Shown: piece by piece, positions 11,041 to 19,401 of the stretch
Layout: every line of letters begins with the position of its first letter
Numbering within the stretch: the stretch's first letter is position 1
Origin: Opitutia bacterium
GTDB taxonomy: Bacteria; Verrucomicrobiota; Verrucomicrobiae; Opitutales; Opitutaceae
DNA: 30,502 nt
Direction: 5' to 3'
NCBI GenBank assembly: GCA_947442255.1
Contig: CANEVO010000047.1
Span: forward strand, 1-30,502
Made by a program: the position numbers and the translations under genes
Notes under the pieces: generated by a model
What the model was told of the DNA's origin: nothing
Databases searched by the model: none
Seen by the model: the letters and a program-made list of their open reading frames with translations, nothing else

Positions 11041-11354
11041 GGGGAGAAGGGGTGGATGAAGGCACCGCGCGGGAGGCAAACGCGCGAGCGGAGAGGGGAA
11101 CGCTCGGAGGCGACCGTAACGGCGGCGCCGCCGCCGGCAACGGGTTTTGCGGGGAAACCGCGAAGCGACGCGAAACCTGAGAACGCGGGCGTTGTAGCCC
11201 GCGGCGTGAGCTGCGGGACGACTTCAGGCGAAGCGGCGGAGAAGCCCTTGCCGTAGTTCCAGTGTCCGATTCCTGGCTTCCTGGTTTCAGGCTCACAACC
11301 GATCCTTTCACGCGGAGCCGCGGAGAATACGACGGGCGCAAGGGGTTGGGTCGC

Positions 11355-11386
11355 GTGGCCGCGAGCGTGAGCGAGTGGAGCGCCAC
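11355..11386. repeat. Dispersed repeat, family D
   Basis: The core gcgagcgtgagcgagtgg is followed by agcgccac, and the ends gtggc and gccac can pair. The same unit is found inverted at 11814-11843, with related copies at 11636-11657, 20569-20592, 25888-25913 and 27897-27922. Confidence 0.82.
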
Positions 11387-11473
11387 TAAACTCATCCACA
11401 GATGACGGGCAGATGTGCGCAGATGGCGCCTGAACGGGGTAAAATAATGTCTGGGCAAAGGACCGTTGACCGT

Positions 11474-11513
11474 GAGCTCCTAAAGGGAGCTCCTGAAGGG
11501 AAGCTCCTGAAGG
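11474..11513. repeat. Triple 13-14-bp tandem repeat
   Basis: Three adjacent units read gagctcctaaagg, gagctcctgaagg and gaagctcctgaagg. They are non-coding, and no function is apparent. Confidence 0.88.
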
Positions 11514-11635
11514 GGACACGTCTTGACTCTTGACTGCGTGGCCCGGTGAGAGACGACACCGCGCCTCCATGGTATGGCGCCTGAACCGAGCTACCCTCCG
11601 AATCCGTCTGCGGCCATCTGCGGATAATGTCTGGG

Positions 11636-11657
11636 GTCGCTCCACTCGTTCACGGCC
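11636..11657. repeat. Dispersed repeat, family D, degenerate copy
   Basis: It reads gtcgctccactcgttcacgg followed by cc, a diverged and shortened form of the family D unit in the same orientation as 11814-11843. It ends 9 bp before the 118-bp inverted-repeat element. Confidence 0.6.
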
Positions 11658-11666
11658 ATTCCTAGG

Positions 11667-11784
11667 GGGTCAGGGCGCTTCAAGTTAATTCACCAGGCGT
11701 TTTAGTAATAGACCACGGTCGCGCAGGTCCTCATTCAACGGCGTAATTCCGGCCTGAAAACATTAACATGTAGCGCCCTGACCC
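11667..11784. mobile_element. MITE-like 118-bp element with terminal inverted repeats
   Basis: The ends are gggtcagggcgct (11667-11679) and its perfect complement agcgccctgaccc (11772-11784). Pairing extends inward to 23 bp with only two mismatches, through ca-n-gttaat at 11680-11689 and attaac-n-tg at 11762-11771. The interior is too short to code and is richer in A and T than its surroundings. This is the form of a non-autonomous transposable element or of a deleted IS or REP-transposase remnant. I could not identify a target-site duplication or the parent transposase. Confidence 0.62.
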
Positions 11785-11813
11785 TGTATCAGCAGTGCGC
11801 GGATGAGGTCTGC

Positions 11814-11843
11814 GGCGCTCCACTCGCTCACGCTCGCAGCCAC
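11814..11843. repeat. Dispersed repeat, family D
   Basis: The unit ggcgctccactcgctcacgc followed by tcgcagccac is the reverse complement of the copy at 11355-11386. It lies 21 bp beyond the stop of the large fusion gene, where it may mark the 3' end of that transcript. Confidence 0.82.
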
Positions 11844-11864
11844 CGGAACCGCCAGGTCGGTGCC

Positions 11865-14800
11865 TCACTTGCCGTGTTCATGGTGTTCTTCGGCCACGGG
11901 CGCCTGGGCGGCGAGGGGATTCGCCTTCAGGTAGCCGTCGACGTCGTTGGTGACGACCACCTGGCCGTACATCAGGGTCCAGTGGCCGGGGAAGGTGCAG
12001 ACGAACTCGTACACGCCCTCGGTGCGAATCGCCGGCACGCGGAGCGACTCGGTCTGGCCGGCCTCGAGGGTGCGGGTCGCGGCGAAGACGTCGTCGGTCT
12101 CGGGGACGTAGGCGCGGCCGCGGCTGTCCTTGGTCTCGGGCAGCATCGTCATGGCGGCGGTGCCGACGCGGGTGCGGGCGCCGGGCTGCACGATGACGAG
12201 GTTGTGCGGCATGACATCGGAATTCTCGAAGATGATTTCGAACGACTTGCCGGCCGGCACCACGATGCGCGGCGTGTCGAAGCGCATCAGCTCGGGCACG
12301 GCGCGAATGACGAAGACCGGCACGCGCAGGCTGCCGATGGTCCGGCGCAGGGTCTCGGATTCGCTTCCGGGTAACGTGCCGGCGAGTTCGTCCGCAATCT
12401 GGATCATGCCCACGTAGTCGCGGCCCGTGCGCTCGCCGGGCACGGAGCGTGCGGCCCATTCGGTGAGGGCGCGCGCGGTGCTCGCGGCGGCCGCGGCGGG
12501 CCACGACGCACGCGGAATCGCATTGAGCGCCTCGGCGGCCGCCGGGATCTGCTCACCGCGGCCAATCATCGCGGCGAGGGTGCCGAACATCGCCGCGGGA
12601 TCGCCGCGCGTCGAGACGAGCGCCTTGATCGCGTCGCGCTGGATGGCGCCCACGACATGGTCGGGACCGGGAATGGCCGCGACGTTTTGGGACAGGAACG
12701 CCGTGAGCTTCGCGAAGGCGCTGCCGCGCAGCGCGGCGTCGGGGATCAGCGGGATGACGAGGAACGCGACCGCATTGGGCGTGGCAGATCCGGCGGTGCC
12801 GGCCCAGAGCGCGTCGAGCGATCCATCCGCGATCGAGATGGCGGCCCAGGCGAAGTTGCGGGCGTCGCCGTTGTCACCGGTGGTCAGCTTGACGAGCGCG
12901 GCCCGCTGGGCGCGCAGTACTGCGGTTGGTTGCGTGATCAGCAGGCGACCGACGCCCTTGAAATCGAGTTCCAGCGGCGACGTGAGCGTGGCGAGGACCA
13001 GCGAGATCGGCGGGACCGAGCGGTGGCGCGCGAGAAGATCCAGCGCCTCGGCGCGCACGGCTTCGGACACCCCGGCGCGGCTAAGCAGATTCTCGGCGAC
13101 ATCCGGGGTGCGCGGCAGCTTCAGGATGTCCTCGAGCCCGAGGCTGCGCAGCAGGTAGCGCGTGCTGTCGGCATCGGCGCCGGTGAGTTGAACGCCGTCG
13201 GTGATGCTCTTGCTCCAGTAGGGCCGCAGCTGGCGCAGCGTTTCGGCGAGCGTGTAGTCGAGATAGTAGTCCACCGGGCGCTTCGCGGCGGCGAGGGCGA
13301 TGCTGGTCGCATCGACTGAGGGAAAGAAGCTGGCCGCCCGCACGGCGTGAAGCCGGACGCGCGGGCTCTCGTCGGTCGCCAGGCGCTGCAATAACGCGAG
13401 GGCGTTCGGCACGCGTTCGCGCCAGTAGGAAATCACGCGGGTGGCCGCGGCGCGCGCGTCGGTGTTGGGCAGACCCAGGACGCGATCCAGAAGCGCGAGA
13501 TCGATGACGTTGTGCCACTGATGGACCCAGAGGGCCTCGGTGAGATGATGCGCGTAGTCCGGATCGGCGGGATTGAAGCCGGCGATCCAAGTCTTCACGG
13601 CCGCGATCACCGGGGCCGCGTCGTGGCGGCCGAGTTCCACCTTGGCCAGATTGCGAATGTGATTCTCTCGCCGCTTCAATAGTTCGAGCAGGGCGGGAAT
13701 GGGCTGGCCGTGGATGGCCGGTTGCGGCGCCAGCGCGCGGCCTTCGTGGGTGATGCGGTAGATCCGGCCGTGGACATGATCGCGGTTCGAATCGCGCAGA
13801 TGGCTCTGCAGGTGACCGATCAGCGGATTGTGCCAGTCGATCAGATACAGCGCGCCGTCGGGTCCGACGCTGAGATCGATCGGGCGGAAGTTCGGGTCGC
13901 TCGACGAAAGGATGTCCGGGAGTCGCTCGCCCCCGAGACCTGAACCCTCGTCGACGGGCTTCACGCGATAGACGCCCTGGAAGCCGATGACATTCGGGTT
14001 GAGAAAATTGCCCCAGAACTCGTCGGGGAAATGCGCGCTCGTGAGGATGATGCTCCCGGCCGAGGGCCGGGACGGGCGGTCCCAGAAGATTTTCATCTTG
14101 GGATGCTTCGCCGGGTAATCGATCCGCCCGCTGAACGCTGCGCCGAAGTAGGTGTGGTTGTTCGTGGCGTCGGTGATGAGATCGTTGCCCCAGTAGTCGA
14201 AGGCCCGCCCGTGCGGGTTCATGAAGTTGTACGAGGCGTAGGTCTCAAACTTGGCGGTGAGCGGCTCGTAGCGGTAGATCGCGCCGTCGATGTTGCGGAC
14301 CGGGCCGGCGATCGACTCGACCTGGGTGCGGTGAAACACGCCGTCGCTGAGGAGAATCGCCCCACCCGGTTCATAGATCAGCGAGTTGGCGGTGTGGTGC
14401 GAATCGGCCGAATCGAGGCCCATCAGCACGCGTTCCTTCCAGTCGGCCTTGCCGTCGCCGTCGATGTCGCGGACGAACCAGAGGTCGGGCGCCTGGACGA
14501 GCAGGATGCCGTCCTTGAAGAACTGGAAACCCGTCGGGCAGTTCAGGCCGGTGAGATAATTGGTGCACTTGTCGGCGCGCCCGTCGCCGTCGGTGTCCTC
14601 GAGGATCAGGATGCTGTCGCCCTGCGCGGAAGTCGGCGTGCGCTCGGGGTAGTTGGGCCAGACCGCGACCCAGAGCCGGCCTCGGGTGTCCCAGTTCATC
14701 TGCACCGCTTTCGCGAGTTCGGGGAATTCCTTCTCACTGGCGAAGACGTTTACCGTGAGCCCGGGGGAGATCGTCATCTTCGCGATGGCCTCCTCGGCGC

Positions 14801-16853
14801 CGAGGAACTCGTAGGTGCCGTCGGGCTTGGGACCGGGCTTGTTCGTGCCGATCGGCGTTACGGCCGGGAGCGGGAGTTCCTCGACGGGCTCGCGGCTGCC
14901 GCGGGCCGTGGCCCAGACGCGGCGCTCGAGGTTGGCGGTCATAACATCGCGCTGGCTCATCTCCTCCTGCATCACCTGGATGTTGGTGATCTTCGGGGCG
15001 TCCGGAGTGGAGACGTAGGCGATCTTGGAGCGTTCGCCGTAGATGTTGTAGCCGTCCATTGTCCGATACCGCGAATGCCACAGGTCGCTCTTCGCGTTCA
15101 CCGCGGTACGAAGGTTCGCGAGGTTGCCGGTCGGAGCCGGCTGCCCGAAGACTTGCGGGAAGATTTTCGCGATCAACTTCGACTCGCCCGCCTCGGAAAG
15201 GTGCACGCCATTGATGGTGAGCGGCTGGCCCGAGCGCGCGGCCTCAGCATAGAGTTCCTGCGAGGGGCGGAAGAGATCGACGAAGGTCACGCCGGCCTGG
15301 TCGCGGGCGATCTCGGCCATCGCAGTGGTGTAGAGCGCGAGATTCGCATTGGTCGCGGCCGGCAGCTCGTAGTTGGAATCCGGATGCCGCTCCGCCGCGA
15401 TCGGCGAAAACAGGACGATGCGCGGCGCGCCGAGCCCGTTGTAACTCTTGGCGCGGGTCTCACGGAGGAACTGCTCGAGCTCCTCCTTGAAACGCGTGAG
15501 CCCACCGGGGCCCTGAAAGGATTCGTTGAAGCCGAAGAACGCAAAGATCACGCCGGCCTGGACGCGCGCGAGCCATTCGTCGGGTGTGCCGAAATCCTTC
15601 GAGCGGGCGCGGGTCACGATTTCGTCGCCGGGCACCGCGAGGTTGCGGACGACGAGCCCGTGCTGCGGGTTTGTCGCGTGGATCATCGTCTCGAGCCAGC
15701 CATGGTGCTGCATCCGGACGGCGAGGGCGTTGCCGACGATCGCGACATGCTCGCCGGGATTGAAGGTGAACGGCGCCGGGGCGGCGGCGGCCCGAGGTGC
15801 GGCTGCAGGCGTGGCCCGCGCCGGGCTGGCCGCGACGGGGGCGGGTAGTCCCGCCGGCAGCACTTTGCCGAGGGCATGGTCCGAGGGACGCAGGCCGCGG
15901 CGGTAGCCCTTGAAACCGTACATCGACGGCGAATAGGGATCGACGTAGCGGACGTCGGCCATCGCGGGCACGTCGAGGCCCAGTCCCCAATAGACGCCAT
16001 TGACCACCAGTCGGCGCAGGTCGGCGCTTTCGAGATCGGTCGCGGCACCCATGGTCGTGCAGAGGATTCGATTCTCGCGGCCGGCTTCGTTCCGATGGAG
16101 CCGCGTCCAGGCGATCGGCATCATGGGCGAGTTGACCGGCTGCGGCGCCTGATCGCTCTTGCGCGGCTTGACATGATCCGCAGGCGCGTCGCCGGGATTC
16201 ATGCCCTTCAGGACCGCGCCGCGGAGGAGGATCGTCGCGTCGGCGGGCGGATAGGCTTCGTAGACATCGCTGTTGCCGAAGATGCTTGTGACGCCGCGAA
16301 GCAGCGGATGGCCGGCGGCGCCGGGTTCAAGGACGGCGCGGGTGGCCTCGAACTTGTGGCGGCCCCAGTGCGAGACCCATTCCTCGCCGAGGACGCGTTC
16401 GCCGAAGGTCGTGAAGTCCCGAAAGGCGCCGGACTCGATCTTAAAGGCATGGGTCGAGGTGCGGAGGCCGATGATCGGGACGCCGCGTCGGTAGGCGTCG
16501 ACGAAGTGTTTCATCGTCGCATCGGGCCAGGTGCGGAAGCGCAGGCTCATGATGATCACGTCGGCCGTGTCGAGGGCCTCGGCGCCGGGGAGCGAGGCGA
16601 CGTTGTCGGGGTTGATCGTGCCGTCCGGATCGAGCGCGAAGAGGACCGTGCATTTGAAGCCGTGCCGCTGGCTCAGGATTTTCGCCAGCATCGGGAGGGC
16701 CTCCTCGCTGCGGTATTCCTCGTCGCCGGAGAGCAGCACGACGTGCTTGTTTTTCGCAACGCCGGCCGGGGCGAGCGCGAGGGTCGATTGGCCGCGCGCG
16801 AAGGCGACGGAAAGGACGAGGAGCAGTAGACGGGAAAGGAGACGAAGGCTCAT
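11865..16853 (-). CDS. ThuA / SGNH-like / beta-propeller / HEAT / cupredoxin fusion protein
   Basis: This is a 1662-residue exported multidomain protein. After a signal peptide (1-21), a ThuA-like domain covers about 35-310 (HVVLLSGDEEYRSEEALPML; TRLHRNEAGRENRILCTTMG). An Ala/Pro linker (~340-365) leads to an SGNH-hydrolase-like domain (~365-560). There the usual GDS reads GNA (VAIVGNALAV, ~370-379), GxND reads GFNES (~440) and DxxH reads NGVHLS (~545), so the catalytic serine and aspartate seem absent. A dehydrogenase-like propeller follows (~680-1110) with calcium-loop-like DTDGDGRAD (~752) and DIDGDGKAD (~795), then a HEAT-like helical region (~1120-1500). The end is a type I copper domain with His1550, Cys1619, His1624 and Met1628; the C-x4-H-x3-M spacing equals that of azurin. 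There is no CxxCH. It probably oxidises a sugar-like substrate outside the cytoplasm and passes electrons to copper, which is inference. The substrate is unknown. Confidence 0.88.
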   Translation of the reverse strand: MSLRLLSRLLLLVLSVAFARGQSTLALAPAGVAKNKHVVLLSGDEEYRSEEALPMLAKILSQRHGFKCTVLFALDPDGTINPDNVASLPGAEALDTADVIIMSLRFRTWPDATMKHFVDAYRRGVPIIGLRTSTHAFKIESGAFRDFTTFGERVLGEEWVSHWGRHKFEATRAVLEPGAAGHPLLRGVTSIFGNSDVYEAYPPADATILLRGAVLKGMNPGDAPADHVKPRKSDQAPQPVNSPMMPIAWTRLHRNEAGRENRILCTTMGAATDLESADLRRLVVNGVYWGLGLDVPAMADVRYVDPYSPSMYGFKGYRRGLRPSDHALGKVLPAGLPAPVAASPARATPAAAPRAAAAPAPFTFNPGEHVAIVGNALAVRMQHHGWLETMIHATNPQHGLVVRNLAVPGDEIVTRARSKDFGTPDEWLARVQAGVIFAFFGFNESFQGPGGLTRFKEELEQFLRETRAKSYNGLGAPRIVLFSPIAAERHPDSNYELPAATNANLALYTTAMAEIARDQAGVTFVDLFRPSQELYAEAARSGQPLTINGVHLSEAGESKLIAKIFPQVFGQPAPTGNLANLRTAVNAKSDLWHSRYRTMDGYNIYGERSKIAYVSTPDAPKITNIQVMQEEMSQRDVMTANLERRVWATARGSREPVEELPLPAVTPIGTNKPGPKPDGTYEFLGAEEAIAKMTISPGLTVNVFASEKEFPELAKAVQMNWDTRGRLWVAVWPNYPERTPTSAQGDSILILEDTDGDGRADKCTNYLTGLNCPTGFQFFKDGILLVQAPDLWFVRDIDGDGKADWKERVLMGLDSADSHHTANSLIYEPGGAILLSDGVFHRTQVESIAGPVRNIDGAIYRYEPLTAKFETYASYNFMNPHGRAFDYWGNDLITDATNNHTYFGAAFSGRIDYPAKHPKMKIFWDRPSRPSAGSIILTSAHFPDEFWGNFLNPNVIGFQGVYRVKPVDEGSGLGGERLPDILSSSDPNFRPIDLSVGPDGALYLIDWHNPLIGHLQSHLRDSNRDHVHGRIYRITHEGRALAPQPAIHGQPIPALLELLKRRENHIRNLAKVELGRHDAAPVIAAVKTWIAGFNPADPDYAHHLTEALWVHQWHNVIDLALLDRVLGLPNTDARAAATRVISYWRERVPNALALLQRLATDESPRVRLHAVRAASFFPSVDATSIALAAAKRPVDYYLDYTLAETLRQLRPYWSKSITDGVQLTGADADSTRYLLRSLGLEDILKLPRTPDVAENLLSRAGVSEAVRAEALDLLARHRSVPPISLVLATLTSPLELDFKGVGRLLITQPTAVLRAQRAALVKLTTGDNGDARNFAWAAISIADGSLDALWAGTAGSATPNAVAFLVIPLIPDAALRGSAFAKLTAFLSQNVAAIPGPDHVVGAIQRDAIKALVSTRGDPAAMFGTLAAMIGRGEQIPAAAEALNAIPRASWPAAAAASTARALTEWAARSVPGERTGRDYVGMIQIADELAGTLPGSESETLRRTIGSLRVPVFVIRAVPELMRFDTPRIVVPAGKSFEIIFENSDVMPHNLVIVQPGARTRVGTAAMTMLPETKDSRGRAYVPETDDVFAATRTLEAGQTESLRVPAIRTEGVYEFVCTFPGHWTLMYGQVVVTNDVDGYLKANPLAAQAPVAEEHHEHGK

Positions 16854-16877
16854 GGGTCCGGGGGCGGTAGAGAGTAG

Positions 16878-16898
16878 GGGCGCAGGCTTGCTGCGCCC
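16878..16898. repeat. Short hairpin repeat, family G, copy 1
   Basis: The perfect 8-bp stem gggcgcag (16878-16885) with ctgcgccc (16891-16898) has a 5-bp loop gcttg. Its reverse complement differs by one base in 21 from the hairpin at 27984-28004. Confidence 0.75.
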
Positions 16899-16998
16899 TC
16901 GAGGGCAAAAGGCTCAACAAGCCTGAGCTCCTCCATTCGGAGAACAACCGGAAACTGGTACGCCGATCGGGAATCGACGTGGTCCCAGAGGCGCGTTG

Positions 16999-17061
16999 GT
17001 AGTTCCGCCTGCAGGCGGAATCAGCGCGTGGGACAAGCCTTCCGCCTGAAGGCGGAACTAC
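16999..17061. repeat. Bipartite palindromic repeat, family C, copy 1
   Basis: Two self-palindromic units, ttccgcctgcaggcggaa (17003-17020) and ttccgcctgaaggcggaa (17040-17057), also form a 22-bp outer inverted repeat (16999-17020 with 17040-17061, one mismatch). Each arm can fold alone or pair with the other. Copy 2 is at 27860-27961. Confidence 0.9.
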
Positions 17062-17096
17062 GAACCAGGGGGATCGAACCGGGCTGCGCCTCCGCC

Positions 17097-17954
17097 CTAC
17101 GACTTATAACCCGCCGCCGCGATGGCCTGGCGGAGGTAGGCGTGACCGCCCTCGGCGATATCCCACGCCGGCGAGAACTCGCGCCAGACGTTGATCGCGT
17201 TGGCAAAGCCGGGGTCGGCGCGGCTGAAGGCCTCGATCGTCATCCAGCCGTCGTAGCCAACGCTGGCGAGGGTGGAGAGCGCCTCGGCGAAATTCACGTG
17301 GCCGCTGCCCGGGGTGCCGCGATCGTTCTCGCTCAAATGCACATGTGCCAGATGCGGCGCGATCGTCCGGATCGCGTCGACCTGGTGCTTCTCCTCGATG
17401 TTGGCGTGGTGGGTGTCGAACATCGCGCGGACGCTCGGGTGGTTCGTCAGCTCCACGAGCCGGCGCAACTGGCCCATCGTGTTGCAGAGGTAGCACTCGA
17501 AGCGGTTGAGCGCTTCCAACGCGAGCGTCACTCCCGCCTGCTGGGCGTAGTCACCGGCGGCGCGCAGGACCTCGGCGCTGCGCTGGTACTCTTCATCCTT
17601 CGGTTCCGCGCGGCTGAAGGTGGCGAAGGCGGAATGGATCGGACCACAAAGGAGCTTCGAGCCGGCATCGACGGTGCGATCGATGTTCCATTTCAGTCCG
17701 TCGAGCGCCTTGGCGCGGACGGCGGCATCGGGACTGACGGGATTCGCGTCCGCGCCGAGGACCGTGACGCAGGTGATCTCCATCCCGATGTTGCGCAGGT
17801 GGGCGCCAAGGCGCCGGTAGGCGGCGGGGTCCTGATGCCCGTTGCAGATTTCGATGCCGTCGTAGCCGATTTTCTTGAGCCGATCGACGATCGGAAAATG
17901 TTCGTCGGAAACCGACGCGGTCCAGACGAGGAGATTGAAACCGAGTTTGGGCAT
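17097..17954 (-). CDS. Ketose 3-epimerase-family TIM barrel (sugar isomerase/epimerase)
   Basis: This 285-residue protein has no signal peptide and is probably cytoplasmic. It is a xylose-isomerase-like barrel, starting MPKLGFNLLVWT. Four metal ligands are predicted: Glu147 (LALEALNRFE), Asp180 (FDTHHANIEE), His206 (HVHLSEND) and Glu241 (TIEAF). Their spacing (33, 26, 35) is what I recall for D-tagatose and D-psicose 3-epimerases (Glu152, Asp185, His211, Glu246 in the Pseudomonas cichorii enzyme). The substrate-contacting Glu158, His188 and Arg217 of that enzyme also have equivalents here, Glu153, His183 and Arg212. A metal-dependent C3 epimerase or related isomerase acting on a free keto sugar is therefore well supported; the exact sugar is not. 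Its gene follows the Gfo/Idh gene on the same strand after a 130-bp gap that carries repeat B2, which fits a joint catabolic role. Confidence 0.88.
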   Translation of the reverse strand: MPKLGFNLLVWTASVSDEHFPIVDRLKKIGYDGIEICNGHQDPAAYRRLGAHLRNIGMEITCVTVLGADANPVSPDAAVRAKALDGLKWNIDRTVDAGSKLLCGPIHSAFATFSRAEPKDEEYQRSAEVLRAAGDYAQQAGVTLALEALNRFECYLCNTMGQLRRLVELTNHPSVRAMFDTHHANIEEKHQVDAIRTIAPHLAHVHLSENDRGTPGSGHVNFAEALSTLASVGYDGWMTIEAFSRADPGFANAINVWREFSPAWDIAEGGHAYLRQAIAAAGYKS

Positions 17955-18020
17955 GAGTCGGGTGGTTTTCGGGCGGAGCTTCTGGGGCGTAGGGCGAGTT
18001 AAGAAATGCTGTGACCATCC

Positions 18021-18078
18021 GGGCGTGGACGAGCCACGCCCCTACATGCATTCGTAGGGGCGCGCCTCGTGCGCGCCC
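18021..18078. repeat. Dispersed palindromic repeat, family B, copy 2
   Basis: Arms 18021-18045 and 18054-18078 pair over 25 bp with few mismatches. The left arm is identical to that of copy 1 (7443-7467), and the preceding ttaagaaatgc is shared as well. It ends 6 bp from the stop codon of the Gfo/Idh gene, so the hairpin forms directly after that reading frame. Confidence 0.88.
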
Positions 18079-18084
18079 ACGTCG

Positions 18085-19224
18085 TCAGGCTCGTTTCACC
18101 TTTTCCCAGCGCTGGGTGCGGGCGGACTTCAGGACGGCGTCGGTCACGAGATCGGTGGCGAGGCCGTCGCGGAAGGTGGGTGAGGCGGGTTTGCCCTCCT
18201 CGAGTCCCTTGATGAAGTCGGCGATCTGGTGGACGAAGGAATGCTCGTAGCCGATCTGCAGGCCGGGCACCCACCAGTTTTTCATGTAGGGTTGATCGCC
18301 GTCGCTGACGTGGATCGACCGCCAGCCGCGGACATTGCCTGGATCGCGGTGATCGAACCATTGCAGCCGATGGAGATCGTGGAGGTCCCAGCCGATCGAG
18401 GCGTGCTCGCCGTTGATTTCGAAGGTGTAGAGAGCCTTGTGGCCGCGGGCGTAGCGCGTGGCCTCGAAGGTGGCGAGGGAGCCGTTGGTGAACCGGGCGA
18501 GAAAGGCGCTGGCGTCGTCGATCCCGACCTTCTGCTTCTTGCCGGTGAGCGCGTGCTTTCGCTCCTTGACGAAGGTCTCGGTCATGGCCGTGACGGTGTC
18601 GATGCCACCATTGAGCCAGAGCGCGGTGTCGATGCAGTGGGCGAGGAGGTCGCCGGTGACGCCGCTGCCGGCGACGGACGCGTCCAATCGCCAGGTTCCG
18701 GGGCCGCCCTGCGGCACGTCGGCCGAGATGGTCCAGTCCTGGAGAAACTTCGCGCGGTAGTGGAAAATCTTCCCCAGCTTGCCCTCGTCGATCAGTTGCT
18801 TCGCGAGGGTGACGGCCGGTATCCGCCGGTAGTTGTACCAAACCATGTTCGGCACCTTGGCGGCTTCGACGGCTTTGGTCATCTTCGCGGCTTCCGCGGC
18901 GTTCATCGCGAGCGGCTTTTCGCAGAGGATCATCTTGCCGGCCTTGGCGGCGGCGATGGCGATCTCGGCGTGGACATTGTTGGGCGCGGCGATGTCGATC
19001 AGGTCGATGTCCTTCCGGGCGATCAGCTTCTTCCAGTCGGTCTCGATCGACTCATAGCCCCACGTGTCGGCAAACGCCTGGGTCTTGGCGGCGTCGCGGC
19101 CGCAAGCGGCCTTGAGGACGAGGCGGTGGTTGCTCGGGAAGAAATTCGCGACCTTGCGAAACGCGTTGGAGTGGGCGCGGCCCATGAAGCCGTAGCCGAT
19201 GGTGCCGATGTTAAGGTTTTTCAT
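18085..19224 (-). CDS. Gfo/Idh/MocA family NAD(P)-dependent oxidoreductase
   Basis: This 379-residue protein has an N-terminal Rossmann fold with the dinucleotide motif GTIGYGFMG (residues 7-15). The family signature CEKPLAMN lies at 101-108, where Lys103 is the expected catalytic lysine, and [14 protein letters not shown] (191-204) carries the conserved histidine at 196. There is no signal peptide, so it is cytoplasmic. Family members oxidise or reduce hydroxyl groups of sugars and polyols such as myo-inositol, glucose or 3-keto-glycosides; the substrate here is unknown. The ATG at 19224 is chosen because the dinucleotide fold begins at once. A longer in-frame start at 19368 would translate the AT-rich repeat leader. 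It lies between two sugar-isomerase-like TIM barrels on the same strand, an arrangement common in sugar and inositol loci of Verrucomicrobia. Confidence 0.92.
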   Translation of the reverse strand: MKNLNIGTIGYGFMGRAHSNAFRKVANFFPSNHRLVLKAACGRDAAKTQAFADTWGYESIETDWKKLIARKDIDLIDIAAPNNVHAEIAIAAAKAGKMILCEKPLAMNAAEAAKMTKAVEAAKVPNMVWYNYRRIPAVTLAKQLIDEGKLGKIFHYRAKFLQDWTISADVPQGGPGTWRLDASVAGSGVTGDLLAHCIDTALWLNGGIDTVTAMTETFVKERKHALTGKKQKVGIDDASAFLARFTNGSLATFEATRYARGHKALYTFEINGEHASIGWDLHDLHRLQWFDHRDPGNVRGWRSIHVSDGDQPYMKNWWVPGLQIGYEHSFVHQIADFIKGLEEGKPASPTFRDGLATDLVTDAVLKSARTQRWEKVKRA

Positions 19225-19401
19225 GAGGGGTTCGTTAGGGCGCGAGATTTTGGATTCTCGATTTTCGATTTGGGCGCGAGTGGGAATTTGCAGTGCGCTC
19301 AGGGCTTGGCAGTAGTTTGGGCGATTCGAAACTCGGAACTCGAAAATCGGTTGGTTCGGCCAATCCAAAATCGAGAATTGAAAATCGAAAATGGCCGGCC
19401 G
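19225..19401. repeat. AT-rich low-complexity repeats (family F) in the leader of the Gfo/Idh gene
   Basis: This spacer is clearly richer in A and T than its surroundings and reuses a few words. Examples are tggattctcgattttcgatt (19251-19270), cgaaactcggaactcgaaaa (19327-19346) and aatccaaaatcgagaattga (19362-19381) followed by aaatcgaaaat. The left and right blocks can partly pair. It spans the expected promoter and leader of the Gfo/Idh gene, but I could not single out promoter boxes. Confidence 0.7.

Larger units (their letters stand above)
11041..11864. other. 824-bp gene-free region packed with repeats
   Basis: No reading frame here looks like a protein; the open frames have repeat-driven, arginine/serine-rich translations. 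The region holds two good family D units, a third degenerate one, a triple 13-bp tandem repeat and a 118-bp element with terminal inverted repeats. It also has duplicated phrases: ggcgcctgaac occurs near 11426 and 11578, and ataatgtctggg near 11443 and 11625. The hairpin cgcgggc/gcccgcg lies near 11185-11205. It separates the DUF1080 gene from the large fusion gene and looks like a site where small elements accumulate. Confidence 0.7.

Noticed and set aside
14031..15848. 605-residue plus-strand open frame opposite the ThuA fusion
   Set aside because: Shadow of the 1662-residue gene, with no recognisable domain.
11865..16853. Heme c site in the large fusion protein
   Set aside because: No CxxCH occurs. 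The cysteines in CTNYLTGLNC are too far apart, and the C-terminal cysteine belongs to a copper site.
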